DNA from: Bradyrhizobium manausense
Lineage (GTDB): Bacteria > Pseudomonadota > Alphaproteobacteria > Rhizobiales > Xanthobacteraceae
DNA length: 64,000 bases
NCBI RefSeq assembly: GCF_018131105.1
Contig: NZ_JAFCJI010000001.1
Span: 1,426,001 to 1,490,000, forward strand
Direction: 5' to 3'
Position 1 is the stretch's first letter. Every line of letters begins with the position of its first letter. A program made the position numbers and the translations under genes. This document shows positions 1 through 16,312 of the stretch, piece after piece. Below the pieces are notes generated by a model. That model did no database searches, was not told the origin of the DNA, and saw only the letters and a program-made list of their open reading frames with translations.

Positions 1-15
1 GACGCGAGGGTCCGT

Positions 16-91
16 AGGAGTGTAGCTCAATTGGTAGAGCACCGGTCTCCAAAACCGGGGGTCGCAGGTTCGAGCCCTGCCACTCCTGCCA
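16..91 (+). tRNA. tRNA-Trp (anticodon CCA)
   Basis: A complete 76-nt cloverleaf can be read directly. The acceptor stem AGGAGTG (16-22) pairs with CACTCCT (81-87), followed by discriminator G and an encoded CCA (89-91). The T loop contains GGTTCGAGCC. The anticodon loop CTCCAAA places CCA at the anticodon, which decodes UGG (Trp). tRNA-Trp just before secE-nusG is a familiar alphaproteobacterial arrangement. Confidence 0.97.
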
Positions 92-418
92 GCTAATCCC
101 GAAATTCAGGATCGACAGGCAGGACGGCGACGAGCCGAAGCTCGGAGCGCGGTTCATGGCGGCTAGGTAAGCCCTTGATCCGCATCAGGTCCGCGAGTTG
201 GCCCCGCGCGCATTCCGCTCCGGCCACACCTTGACCTTTGGCCCCATCCGCAGTAGACACCGCCCACTCGCAGCCGGCCCGTTGAGATGCGGATATCCGG
301 CGCGGCTTTGAAATCCCCCGAACATCAGAGCCCGGCTTTCCGGCTCATCCTTCGAGACAGAGGGCTGGGCCACAGGCGGCTGTTCGGATCCCTGAAATCC
401 TTATTGGCGTCTCAAACG
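92..418 (+). other. spacer between tRNA-Trp and secE
   Basis: This 327-base spacer holds no convincing gene. The secE frame stays open upstream to about position 287, but the protein read there is Arg/Ser-rich and unlike SecE, so it is treated as leader. A candidate sigma-70 promoter lies at 231-259. Confidence 0.6.
231..259 (+). promoter_or_regulatory. candidate sigma-70 promoter for secE-nusG
   Basis: TTGACC (231-236), a 17-base gap, then TAGACA (254-259). The -35 is good and the -10 is weak (3 of 6 matches to TATAAT). Position relative to secE is plausible, but there is no direct evidence of a start site. Confidence 0.35.
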
Positions 419-610
419 ATGGCAGTCAGCCCGTTCAAGTTCTTGCAGGAAGTGCGCTCGGAGACCGCCAAGGTCACCTGGCCGACCCGTCGTGAGACCA
501 CGATCACCACCATCATGGTGTTTGTGATGGTCGCCCTGGCCTCGATCTTCTTCTTCGCCGCCGACCAGATCATCCGCTACCTCATCACCTTCCTTTTGGG
601 CATTCACTGA
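419..610 (+). CDS. secE: preprotein translocase subunit SecE
   Basis: SecE clamps SecY in the inner-membrane SecYEG channel. The 63-residue product is the short, single-membrane-span form typical of alphaproteobacteria. It has an amphipathic N-terminal half with the conserved VTWPTRRET segment (about residues 19-27) and one hydrophobic helix (about 31-60). The ATG at 419 is chosen because the sequence upstream in the same frame does not resemble SecE. The stop overlaps the nusG start (TGATG), which indicates translational coupling. SecY is encoded 33 kb downstream in the spc operon. Confidence 0.96.
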   Translation: MAVSPFKFLQEVRSETAKVTWPTRRETTITTIMVFVMVALASIFFFAADQIIRYLITFLLGIH

Positions 611-1164
611 TGGCAACGGCAACGGCTCAACTGTCCGACAAGCGCTGGTACATCGTCCACGCCTATTCCAACTTCGAGAAGAAGGTCGCCGAATCGATCC
701 GCGAGCAGGCCAAGCAGCGCGGGCTCGAGGAGCTGTTCGAGCTGGTGCTGGTTCCGACCGAGAAGGTCACGGAAGTGCGCCGCGGCCGCAAGATCGACGC
801 CGAGCGCAAGTTCTTCCCGGGCTACGTGCTGGTGAAGATGAAGCTGACCGACGAGGCGTTTCATCTGATCAAGAATACGCCGAAGGTCACGGGCTTCCTC
901 GGCGCCGAGAACAAGCCGATGCCGATCTCGGAATCCGAGGCCATGCGCATCCTGCACCAGGTGCAGGAGGGCGTGGAACGGCCGAAGGCGTCGGTGTCGT
1001 TCGAGATCGGCGAGAACGTGCGCGTGGCCGATGGCCCGTTCGCTTCGTTCTCGGGTGTCGTCGAGGAAATCGACGAGGCGCGCTCGCGCGTGAAGGTCGC
1101 GGTGTCGATCTTCGGTCGCGCAACGCCGGTGGAACTGGAATTCGGTCAGGTCGAGAAGGTCTGA
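610..1164 (+). CDS. nusG: transcription termination/antitermination protein NusG
   Basis: NusG binds the RNA polymerase clamp, suppresses pausing, links to Rho and couples RNAP to the ribosome through S10. The 184-residue length is close to the usual 181. The N-terminal NGN domain begins with WYIVHAYSNFEKKVAE (about residues 13-28) and includes the FPGYVLVKM segment. The C-terminal KOW domain (about 128-182) contains VRVADGPFASFSGVVEEID. The gene overlaps the secE stop by one base. A 133-base spacer separates it from rplK. Confidence 0.98.
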   Translation: MATATAQLSDKRWYIVHAYSNFEKKVAESIREQAKQRGLEELFELVLVPTEKVTEVRRGRKIDAERKFFPGYVLVKMKLTDEAFHLIKNTPKVTGFLGAENKPMPISESEAMRILHQVQEGVERPKASVSFEIGENVRVADGPFASFSGVVEEIDEARSRVKVAVSIFGRATPVELEFGQVEKV

Positions 1165-1297
1165 CCGGGTAGTGCGGGAAGCCGAGAGGCTTTTCGCGAA
1201 GAGAGGCCGTGGGAGGGAGAGGGCGGTTGCCAGCCGCATCCGACCCAGACCACGAACCTGAAACCGCCGGCAATCGCCGGCACAACAGGAGTCATAG

Positions 1298-1726
1298 ATG
1301 GCAAAGAAAGTGACCGGATACCTGAAGCTTCAGGTCCCGGCCGGTGCGGCGAACCCTTCGCCCCCGATCGGTCCCGCGCTCGGTCAGCGCGGTCTCAACA
1401 TCATGGAGTTCTGCAAGGCGTTCAACGCGCAGACCCAGAAGGAAGAGAAGAACACCCCGATTCCCGTCGTGATCACGATCTACGCCGATCGTTCGTTCAC
1501 GTTCGAGATGAAGACCCCTCCGATGTCCTTCTTCCTCAAGCAGGCTGCCAAGATCCAGTCCGGCTCGAAGGCGCCGGGCCGCGACAAGGCCGGCAAGGTG
1601 ACCAAGGCGCAAGTGCGCGAGATCGCCGAGAAGAAGATGAAGGATCTCAATTGCGATACCATCGAATCGGCCATGAAGATGGTCGAGGGCTCTGCCCGTT
1701 CGATGGGTCTGGAAGTTGCGGGGTAA
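1298..1726 (+). CDS. rplK: 50S ribosomal protein L11
   Basis: L11 forms the GTPase-associated centre with 23S rRNA helices 43/44 and contacts EF-Tu and EF-G. The product is 142 residues, full length. The N-terminal domain has the thiostrepton-binding proline helix ([13 protein letters not shown]), and the C-terminal RNA-binding domain ends in [10 protein letters not shown]. An AGGAG ribosome-binding site lies at 1288-1292. A GCCGGC-AATC-GCCGGC hairpin (1266-1281) sits just before it and could contribute to L1 feedback on the rplKA message, as known in E. coli; that role is inference. rplA starts 6 bases after the stop. Confidence 0.98.
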   Translation: MAKKVTGYLKLQVPAGAANPSPPIGPALGQRGLNIMEFCKAFNAQTQKEEKNTPIPVVITIYADRSFTFEMKTPPMSFFLKQAAKIQSGSKAPGRDKAGKVTKAQVREIAEKKMKDLNCDTIESAMKMVEGSARSMGLEVAG

Positions 1727-1732
1727 GCGGCT

Positions 1733-2425
1733 ATGGCAATCGGAAAGCGTTTGAACAAAGCCCGCGAAGGTGTTGACCGCGAAAAGCTCTACCCGCTCGC
1801 GGACGCCATCAAGATGGTCAAGGAACGCGCGAAAGCGAAGTTCGACGAGACCATCGAGGTCGCGATCAATCTCGGCGTCGATCCCCGTCACGCCGACCAG
1901 ATGGTCCGTGGCGTCGTGACCCTGCCGAACGGCACCGGCCGTACGCTCCGCGTCGGCGTGTTCGCCCGCGGCGCCAAGGCTGACGAAGCCAAGGCTGCTG
2001 GTGCCGACGTCGTCGGTGCCGAAGACCTCGTCGAGAAGGTGCAGAACGGCGCGATCGATTTCGATCGTTGTATTGCCACCCCCGACATGATGCCGCTGGT
2101 CGGCCGTCTCGGTAAGGTGCTCGGCCCGCGCGGCCTGATGCCGAACCCGAAGATCGGCACCGTGACCATGGACGTCACCGGTGCGGTGAAGGGTGCCAAG
2201 GGCGGCTCGGTCGAGTTCCGCGTCGAGAAGGCCGGCATTCTGCAGGCCGGCGTTGGCAAGGCCTCGTTCTCCGAGGAGAAGCTGGTCGAGAACATCAAGG
2301 CGCTCGCCGATGCTGTCTCGAAGGCGAAGCCGGCTGGCTCCAAGGGCACCTACATCCAGCGCGTGGCTGTGTCCTCGACGATGGGCCCTGGCGTGAAGGT
2401 CGAGCCGGGCACCATCCTCGGCTGA
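1733..2425 (+). CDS. rplA: 50S ribosomal protein L1
   Basis: L1 is the mobile stalk protein that helps release deacylated tRNA from the E site. It represses its own operon in E. coli by binding the rplK leader. The 230-residue product carries the family signature [19 protein letters not shown] (about residues 125-143) and the two-domain pattern of L1. It follows rplK by 6 bases in one transcription unit. A hairpin at 2444-2483 follows its stop, so rplKA may end here rather than run into rplJL. Confidence 0.98.
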   Translation: MAIGKRLNKAREGVDREKLYPLADAIKMVKERAKAKFDETIEVAINLGVDPRHADQMVRGVVTLPNGTGRTLRVGVFARGAKADEAKAAGADVVGAEDLVEKVQNGAIDFDRCIATPDMMPLVGRLGKVLGPRGLMPNPKIGTVTMDVTGAVKGAKGGSVEFRVEKAGILQAGVGKASFSEEKLVENIKALADAVSKAKPAGSKGTYIQRVAVSSTMGPGVKVEPGTILG

Positions 2426-2443
2426 GTCTGGAAATTTGCATGA

Positions 2444-2487
2444 GGCGAGGGGCGGAATTGGGCAACCGGTTCCGCCCCTCGTCGTTT
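2444..2487 (+). terminator. hairpin terminator after rplA
   Basis: GAGGGGCGGAA (2447-2457) pairs perfectly with TTCCGCCCCTC (2470-2480). Three more base pairs, one a G-U wobble, extend the stem outward. The tail is GTCGTTTG, a poor U-tract, so termination may be partial. It sits 30 bases before the next start codon. Confidence 0.6.
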
Positions 2488-2516
2488 GTGGGCGGCACTC
2501 ACCGGAAACAACAAAA

Positions 2517-3470
2517 ATGGCTGACAAGGTCCTGATCTACTCGCGCTTTCCCAAGACGATGTTGGCGCGCTTCGCCGAGCGCTTCGAACTGCTCGACACC
2601 GGTGGCAAGCCTGCACGGGAGGTGTTTTCGGCCGACGAACTCGGCGGCATTCGCGCGCTGCTGACCGCGGGCGGCTCGCCGCTCGGGGCTGAGGCGATGG
2701 ACCTGTTTCCGAAACTCGGCGCGATCGTCTGCTACGGCACCGGCTATGATGGCGTCGACCTGAGGGCGGCAGCCAGCCGCAACATCGCTGTCGGCCACAG
2801 CCCGGGCGCCAACGCGGCCTCGGTGGCCGATATTGCGATGACGCTGATGCTGGCGACGACGCGGCGGATCCTGGTCGCAGACCAATATGTCCGCAGCGGC
2901 GACTGGGCGGCGTCAAGGCAATCGCCGATGATGCGCCCGCAGGCCGGCATGCCCGGCCGCCGTATCGGCATCTACGGGATGGGCGAGATCGGCCGCAAGA
3001 TCGCGGCGCGCTGCGCCGCCTTCGAGGCCGAGGTCGGCTATTTCAGCCGCAGCAAGTACGATCTGCCCTATCAATATTTCCCGACGCTGGAGGCGTTGGC
3101 CGACTGGTGCGGCGTGCTGATGATCGCGGTCCGGGCAGGGGCCGATACCGAGCACGTCGTCGACGCCGGTATCCTGAAGCGTCTCGGCGCGGACGGCTAT
3201 GTCGTCAACATCTCTCGCGGCTCGGTCATCGACCAGAAGGCCCTGGTCGCGGCGCTGACCGACAAGACCATCGCCGGTGCTGGCCTCGACGTCTTCGAGA
3301 AGGAACCGCACACCCCCGACGCGCTGACGGCGCTGCCGAACGTGGTGTTCGCCCCGCATATCGGCGGCCACACCCTCGAATCGCACGTCGCCATGCAGAA
3401 CTGCGTGCTCGCGAACCTGACTGCATTGTTCGAGGGCAGGCCGCTGCCTTACGGGGTCAAATCGGCCTGA
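2517..3470 (+). CDS. D-isomer-specific 2-hydroxyacid dehydrogenase
   Basis: The 317-residue product is an NAD(P)-dependent oxidoreductase of the D-2-hydroxyacid dehydrogenase family, which includes glyoxylate/hydroxypyruvate reductases. The Rossmann motif GIYGMGEIGRKIA lies near residues 151-163. The expected catalytic Arg is in NISRGS (about 233), Glu in FEKEPH, and His in APHIGGHT (about 280). The ATG at 2517 is chosen because upstream codons cover the rplA terminator. The exact substrate cannot be read from the sequence. Its position is odd: it separates rplKA from rplJL, which are contiguous in many bacteria. Confidence 0.88.
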   Translation: MADKVLIYSRFPKTMLARFAERFELLDTGGKPAREVFSADELGGIRALLTAGGSPLGAEAMDLFPKLGAIVCYGTGYDGVDLRAAASRNIAVGHSPGANAASVADIAMTLMLATTRRILVADQYVRSGDWAASRQSPMMRPQAGMPGRRIGIYGMGEIGRKIAARCAAFEAEVGYFSRSKYDLPYQYFPTLEALADWCGVLMIAVRAGADTEHVVDAGILKRLGADGYVVNISRGSVIDQKALVAALTDKTIAGAGLDVFEKEPHTPDALTALPNVVFAPHIGGHTLESHVAMQNCVLANLTALFEGRPLPYGVKSA

Positions 3471-4052
3471 ATCGGCCCTTGTCAGGCCGCGTCAAGCGAG
3501 TTGGGCAACGGATTGGAACTGGTGCGAATTTTGCTCTTGGCAATCAGACGGAGAGCGGTTAAAGAACCGCTTCCGGACGTGCCGGCCTTGGCTGGCGCGT
3601 TCGTGCACGCATTCCGAAAACCCGACACGCAGGAGATCATTCCTTTTCAGGACGTCCGCAAGGATTTGCCCGAAAAGGAAGGAAAATCCATCGGCCGGTG
3701 GGATGCGGGCAGAGGTCAGGCGGTTCGCCGACTGGCCTTGTCCTGTCCAAGACTGCAGGCGCCCGCGGGAAGTTTCGATTTCTCAACGGCTTAATCGCAT
3801 GGCCTGCATAGACGGGTGAAGACCGGATTTCTCTTCGCATTCCACCTTAACGGTGGTCGCGGAAAGAAGTTTGGTTCGGACCTCGACACGCCGTGGGCTC
3901 TAACGGGCTCCCGGAGGGCAGGCTTTGAATTGTCGTCTCGCCCGGCGCGTGTCCGATGGGTTTTGGCCCTGAGGTTCAGGTTTTGGGTGGGGCGATGGGT
4001 GCAACCCGGCGGTCCCGCTTTCGCGAAGACCGCCAACCGGAAAGAGCTTGCT
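3471..4052 (+). other. spacer and rplJ leader
   Basis: This 582-base stretch precedes rplJ. It holds a candidate promoter (3537-3565) and, just before the rplJ start, a hairpin GGCGGTC (4008-4014)/GACCGCC (4028-4034). In other bacteria the long untranslated rplJ leader binds the L10-L7/L12 complex for autoregulation. A similar role here is plausible but not shown. Reading frames through this region give Arg-rich, family-less proteins and are not called as genes. Confidence 0.5.
3537..3565 (+). promoter_or_regulatory. candidate promoter for rplJL-rpoBC
   Basis: TTGGCA (3537-3542), 17 bases, TAAAGA (3560-3565). A small hairpin, GCGGTT-AAAG-AACCGC (3555-3570), overlaps the -10. If used, it would give a leader of about 480 bases before rplJ. 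Confidence 0.35.
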
Positions 4053-4571
4053 GTGGAACGAGCGGCAAAAAAAGACGCGGTCGAACAGCTCAATGGGGTC
4101 TTCAAGACCACGAGCGTCGCGATCGTTGCTCAATATTCCGGCCTGACCGTTGCCCAGATGCAGAAGCTGCGCATGCAGATGAAGCAGGCTGGCGCCTCGG
4201 TGAAGGTCTCGAAGAACCGTCTCGCCAAAATTGCTCTTGAAGGCACTGACGTCGTTGCCATCGGCCCCATGCTGAAGGGACCGACCGTGATCGCCACTTC
4301 GAACGATCCGGTAGCGGCGCCAAAGGTCGCCGTCGAATTCGCCAAGGCGAACGAAAAGTTCGTCATCATTGGCGGCTCGATGGGAAAGACCGTCCTGAAT
4401 GTCGACAACGTGAAGGCGCTTGCCTCGCTGCCGTCGCTTGATGAACTGCGCGGCAAGATCGTCGGCCTGCTTGTGGCCCCGGCGACCAAGCTTGCTCAGC
4501 TCGCCAACGCGCCCGCGGGCAAGCTCGCGCGCGTCATCCAGGCTCATGCCTCAAAGGGCGAAGCGGCCTGA
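4053..4571 (+). CDS. rplJ: 50S ribosomal protein L10
   Basis: L10 anchors the L7/L12 dimers to the ribosomal stalk. The chosen product is 172 residues and begins at a GTG (4053) as (M)[13 protein letters not shown], matching the known N-terminus of the family. The frame is open for about 80 codons further upstream, but that sequence is leader-like. The core contains [13 protein letters not shown] and the C-terminal helix that binds L12 (about residues 140-170). rplL follows after 54 bases. An upstream hairpin may be part of an L10 autoregulatory leader. Confidence 0.95.
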   Translation: MERAAKKDAVEQLNGVFKTTSVAIVAQYSGLTVAQMQKLRMQMKQAGASVKVSKNRLAKIALEGTDVVAIGPMLKGPTVIATSNDPVAAPKVAVEFAKANEKFVIIGGSMGKTVLNVDNVKALASLPSLDELRGKIVGLLVAPATKLAQLANAPAGKLARVIQAHASKGEAA

Positions 4572-4625
4572 CGCCCTTCGCAAAACTCAAACCCGAACCA
4601 GACTTACACTTAAGGAAACTGAACA

Positions 4626-5003
4626 ATGGCTGACTTGCAGAAGATCGTTGACGACCTCTCGAGCCTCACCGTGCTCGAGGCTGCCGAACTCGCGAAGCTC
4701 CTCGAAGAGAAGTGGGGCGTTTCGGCTGCCGCGGCTGTTGCCGTGGCCGGCCCGGCTGGTGGTGGCGCTGCTGCCGCTCCGGCGGAAGAGAAGACCGAGT
4801 TCACGGTCGTTCTGGCCGCCTCTGGCGACAAGAAGATCGAGGTCATCAAGGAAGTCCGCGCCATCACGGGCCTTGGCCTGAAGGAAGCAAAGGACCTCGT
4901 CGAGGGCGCGCCGAAGCCTGTCAAGGAAGGCGTGAACAAGGAAGAGGCCGACAAGATCAAGGCGCAGCTCGAGAAGGCTGGCGCCAAGGTCGAGCTCAAG
5001 TAA
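4626..5003 (+). CDS. rplL: 50S ribosomal protein L7/L12
   Basis: L7/L12 is the multicopy stalk protein that recruits translational GTPases. The 125-residue product has an N-terminal dimerisation and L10-binding domain (residues 1-35), an Ala/Gly-rich hinge (about 36-55), and a globular C-terminal domain with [16 protein letters not shown]. The start follows an AAGGAA ribosome-binding site. In E. coli an attenuator and an RNase III site lie just downstream; here a strong hairpin occupies that place (5019-5046). Confidence 0.98.
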   Translation: MADLQKIVDDLSSLTVLEAAELAKLLEEKWGVSAAAAVAVAGPAGGGAAAAPAEEKTEFTVVLAASGDKKIEVIKEVRAITGLGLKEAKDLVEGAPKPVKEGVNKEEADKIKAQLEKAGAKVELK

Positions 5004-5475
5004 GCAACGCTTACGGGCGGGTTCCCGGGCCGAGGCCCGGGAACCCGGTCCGCCCTCCAAAGGGCGGTCGGATGCAAAAGGCGTGCGACGGATCGTCCCG
5101 ACGCAAGCCAGACACGAAAATGTGTGGGGATTGGAGGGCTTACCCCTCGAATCTGCACTATTGTCGCCCCATATCGGGTCGGCAGCACGAAAGCGCGGTG
5201 GGCAGGGATGCCGGATTTCCCTGTAAGCCGTTGGGAGAGCAGGCTATTTCGGGCTTTTGCAGTCCGTGAAGACAATCGTTGTGACGGGCGGGCGCGCGCT
5301 AGCGCCCCGCGCGTCGTTTTGCGTTTTGAAGGTCTGAAGAACAGATTCAGGACATTCTCGCCTGAAACTGAGTCTCCGGCCCCCAAAGCGGGTTCGAAAA
5401 ATTCAACCCGGGGAGCGGTGGCAGCCGCGTTCCGGACGGTTCGCCCAGAGCGGGCGGCGAAAATGAGAGGCCACG
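5004..5475 (+). other. rplL-rpoB spacer
   Basis: This 472-base spacer has no gene. It contains the strong hairpin at 5019-5046 and a smaller GC-only hairpin, GGGCGC (5290-5295)/GCGCCC (5302-5307). The length and structures resemble the E. coli rplL-rpoB region, where attenuation and RNase III cleavage lower rpoBC expression relative to rplJL. Confidence 0.5.
5019..5046 (+). promoter_or_regulatory. strong hairpin after rplL, possible attenuator or RNase III site
   Basis: GGGTTCCCGGGC (5019-5030) pairs perfectly with GCCCGGGAACCC (5035-5046) across a CGAG loop. No U-tract follows, so it is not a classic intrinsic terminator. Position matches the E. coli rplL-rpoB processing/attenuation region. 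Confidence 0.6.
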
Positions 5476-9600
<4,125 letters not shown>

Positions 9601-9611
9601 CACGACCTTTC

Positions 9612-9671
9612 ATGCCCGGCCTTCGCGGCCGGGCATTGGCGCCCCTCCCGATGCCTTGAGGGCAGGGCGCC
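9612..9671 (+). repeat. two tandem hairpins in the rpoB-rpoC spacer
   Basis: Hairpin 1 is ATGCCCGGCC (9612-9621) with GGCCGGGCAT (9627-9636). Hairpin 2 is GGCGCCC (9638-9644) with GGGCGCC (9665-9671). Neither has a U-tract. They may be RNA processing or stability elements, or a remnant of the ATGCCCGG-type palindromes common in Bradyrhizobium. Confidence 0.6.
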
Positions 9672-9729
9672 CCGCTCGAGTGATTTTCGAATTTGCGGCC
9701 GGAGGCGACCGGCACGCGAGGAGAAGACG

Positions 9730-13926
<4,197 letters not shown>

Positions 13927-13957
13927 TCGTTCATCCGTAGGAATACCGAGGACAATG

Positions 13958-13984
13958 AAAAGGCCGGCGAAAGCCGGCCTTTTT
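13958..13984 (+). terminator. intrinsic terminator after rpoC
   Basis: AGGCCGGC (13961-13968) and GCCGGCCT (13973-13980) form a perfect 8-bp stem closed by a GAAA tetraloop. Flanking A's pair with the T-tract (13981-13984). This is a textbook rho-independent terminator 32 bases after the rpoC stop. Confidence 0.92.
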
Positions 13985-14118
13985 GCTGCTTTGTTTGCCT
14001 GTTGCGATGCGGGATCAACCTTTGTTCATCTTTCCTTCAGCCGCAAAAGCGCTTCTGCTAAGGGAACTTAGACCGGTGGTCCCGTGACGGGGGCAGGGCC
14101 GGAGACCACGGACCTCAT

Positions 14119-16179
14119 ATGCTTGATCTCGCAATCGTAGGCGGCGGCCCCGGCGGGCTGATGAGCGCCTGGTACCTGAAGCGTAAGCTCGGCGACCTCT
14201 GCCGCATCACGATCTACGAAGCCTCGGACCGGCTCGGCGGCAAGATCGTGACGCGCAAGTTCGATTCCGCACCGGCGATGTACGAGGCGGGCGTTGCCGA
14301 GATCTACGACTACTCGATGACGGGTCCCGATCCGCTGCGCGAGCTGATCCAGCATTTCGGCTTGCAGACGATTCCGATGGACGCCGAGCAGGTGCAGTTC
14401 GGCGGCGAGCTCCTCAACGACGTCGCCGGCATGCGCCGCAAATACGGCGCCAAGACCGCGGCGGCGATCGAGTCGTTCCGCAAGCGTTGCGCCGACGAGA
14501 TGTCGCCGATCGAATATTACGAGGGCGTCGGTGCCCACGACAACGAGAACCCCTGGGCCTACAAGACCGCCGAGCAGGTGCTCGACGAAGAGGTGGAAGA
14601 CGAGACCGCAAAGCGCTTCTTCAAGGTGATGGCGCGCTCGGATCTCGCGACCGAGAGCCACAACACCAATGGCCTCAACGCGCTCAAGAATTACCTGATG
14701 GATGTCGACGGCTATATCGGCCTCTACTCCATCCAGAACGGCAACGAGCAACTGATCGAATGCCTGCAGTCGGAGGTCAACGCCGACATCCAGCTCAATC
14801 ATCGCGTGCTCACCGTCGGCAAGGCGCCGACCGGCCGCTACCAGCTCAAGATGATGAACGGCAAGGGACCGGAGACGCGCGACTTCGATCTCGTGCTGAT
14901 GTGCCTGCCGCACTCCTGGCTCTCCACCGTCGGCTGGGTAGGCGAGCAGCTGCGCAAGTCGATGGTCAAGCACGTTTCGTATTTCGATCGTCCAGCGCAT
15001 TACCTGCGCGTCTCGATCCTGTTCGATAGTCCGTTCTGGGGCGACAAGATTTCCGGCGCCTGGTTCATGTCGGAAGCCTTCGGCGGCTGCTGCGTCTACA
15101 ACGAGGGCGCGCGCCACGACGTCGGCAAGCACGGCGTGCTGAACTGGCTCATTCCCGGCTCCGATGCGCTCGCCTTCGCCAATCTGTCGGACCAGGAGCT
15201 GATCGATGCTGCGTTGAAATCGCTGCCGGCCTCGCTCGGGGATGCGCGTGCGCATTTCATGGAAGGCAAGACCCACCGCTGGCTGTCGTCGGTCAATGCG
15301 ATTCCGGGCGGTCTGCCGGTGCGAGACGTCATGACCAATCACCGGCCCGAGCCGAAGGAGCATCCCGGCATCGTCGTGGTTGGCGACTATCTGTTCGACT
15401 CCACGCTGAACGGCCTCCTCGACTCCTCGGACGCGGCGACTGACATCATCCTGACCGAGATGATGCGGCTGCGCCGCGAGCGCGCGCAGGAGGAGGGCGA
15501 GACGCTCTCCGACAAGATCGACCGCGACTATTTCGAGAACTATCGCGGTCTCGGCCCCTATAGCGAGACGTGGAGCCACTTCACCGATCCCGACTATCTG
15601 ACGAAGCTGATCGGCATCGTCTGGGGCAGGGCCAAGGGCACCAAGCTCCTGGTCGCGGGCTCCGCCAGCGGCGAACTGGTCGGCGCGCTGCGTGATCGCG
15701 GCATCGATGCCTGGGGCATCGAGAACAACCGCGCGATCCATGCCAAGACGCCGAAGGCGTTGAAGAAGTACAACAAGCTCGGCTCCGTCACCGACATGCC
15801 GTTCAAGGACGCTAGCTTCGACTACGTGTTCGAGACCAGCCTCTGCCACGTTGCCCCCAGGCAGGTGGTCCGCGCGATCCGCGAGTTGAACCGCGTGGTC
15901 AGGACCGGCCTCGTGTTCGGCTCGATCACCTCGGACATGGCATCAGCCGTGATCGACCGCTACGACCTCTTGCGCGGGGTCAAGAAGCTCGGCACCTGGT
16001 GGGAATGGTCCGAACTGTTCTTCGGCAACGGCTTCGATCTGTCGATGCACCGCAAGGACTGTACCGACGCGCTCTGGACGGCGACGCTCGCCGCCAACAA
16101 GGGGCCGGGCCAGTGGTATGCCGACGCCGACAGTCTGCGCTACTCTTTCTTCGACAAGATCGAAGGCGACGACGATTAG
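14119..16179 (+). CDS. FAD-dependent oxidoreductase fused to a SAM methyltransferase domain
   Basis: The 686-residue product joins two enzyme domains. Residues 1 to about 450 are an amine oxidase/phytoene-desaturase-type flavoprotein: the dinucleotide motif IVGGGPGGLMSAWYL is at 6-20, the second glycine motif YEASDRLGGKIVT follows, and the C-terminal FAD segment IVVVGDYLFDSTLNG is near 416-430. Residues about 490-686 look like a class I SAM methyltransferase: motif I LLVAGSASGELVGALRDRG (about 509), acidic GIENN, then TDMPFKDASFDYVFETS. No signal peptide is seen, so it should act in the cytoplasm. The substrate is unknown. It is followed 133 bases later by an ABC exporter, so a shared pathway (modify, then export) is a reasonable inference. 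Confidence 0.82.
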   Translation: MLDLAIVGGGPGGLMSAWYLKRKLGDLCRITIYEASDRLGGKIVTRKFDSAPAMYEAGVAEIYDYSMTGPDPLRELIQHFGLQTIPMDAEQVQFGGELLNDVAGMRRKYGAKTAAAIESFRKRCADEMSPIEYYEGVGAHDNENPWAYKTAEQVLDEEVEDETAKRFFKVMARSDLATESHNTNGLNALKNYLMDVDGYIGLYSIQNGNEQLIECLQSEVNADIQLNHRVLTVGKAPTGRYQLKMMNGKGPETRDFDLVLMCLPHSWLSTVGWVGEQLRKSMVKHVSYFDRPAHYLRVSILFDSPFWGDKISGAWFMSEAFGGCCVYNEGARHDVGKHGVLNWLIPGSDALAFANLSDQELIDAALKSLPASLGDARAHFMEGKTHRWLSSVNAIPGGLPVRDVMTNHRPEPKEHPGIVVVGDYLFDSTLNGLLDSSDAATDIILTEMMRLRRERAQEEGETLSDKIDRDYFENYRGLGPYSETWSHFTDPDYLTKLIGIVWGRAKGTKLLVAGSASGELVGALRDRGIDAWGIENNRAIHAKTPKALKKYNKLGSVTDMPFKDASFDYVFETSLCHVAPRQVVRAIRELNRVVRTGLVFGSITSDMASAVIDRYDLLRGVKKLGTWWEWSELFFGNGFDLSMHRKDCTDALWTATLAANKGPGQWYADADSLRYSFFDKIEGDDD

Positions 16180-16190
16180 CATCACGGGGC

Positions 16191-16225
16191 GGATGAATTT
16201 GCCAATTGTTTTGCCGAATTCATCC
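16191..16225 (+). repeat. inverted repeat between oxidoreductase and ABC genes
   Basis: GGATGAATT (16191-16199) and AATTCATCC (16217-16225) form a perfect 9-bp stem with a 17-base loop. No U-tract follows. It could be a weak transcription barrier or an operator for the downstream ABC gene. Confidence 0.45.
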
Positions 16226-16312
16226 TGATCGCATAGAATCGGTGCGAAGTAGCGGCTTCGCTATTTCCTGCTTTCTCTGCGGTCATGCCGGCCGTCAGCA
16301 TCGGTTGGTTTC

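Noticed and set aside
3501..3794. A 97-codon frame in the spacer before rplJ
   Set aside because: The product is Arg/Pro-rich, matches no family and has a poor ribosome-binding site. The region is better explained as the rplJ leader.
3816..4052. Upstream extension of rplJ by about 79 codons
   Set aside because: The extra residues do not resemble L10. The GTG at 4053 gives the family start and has a ribosome-binding site.
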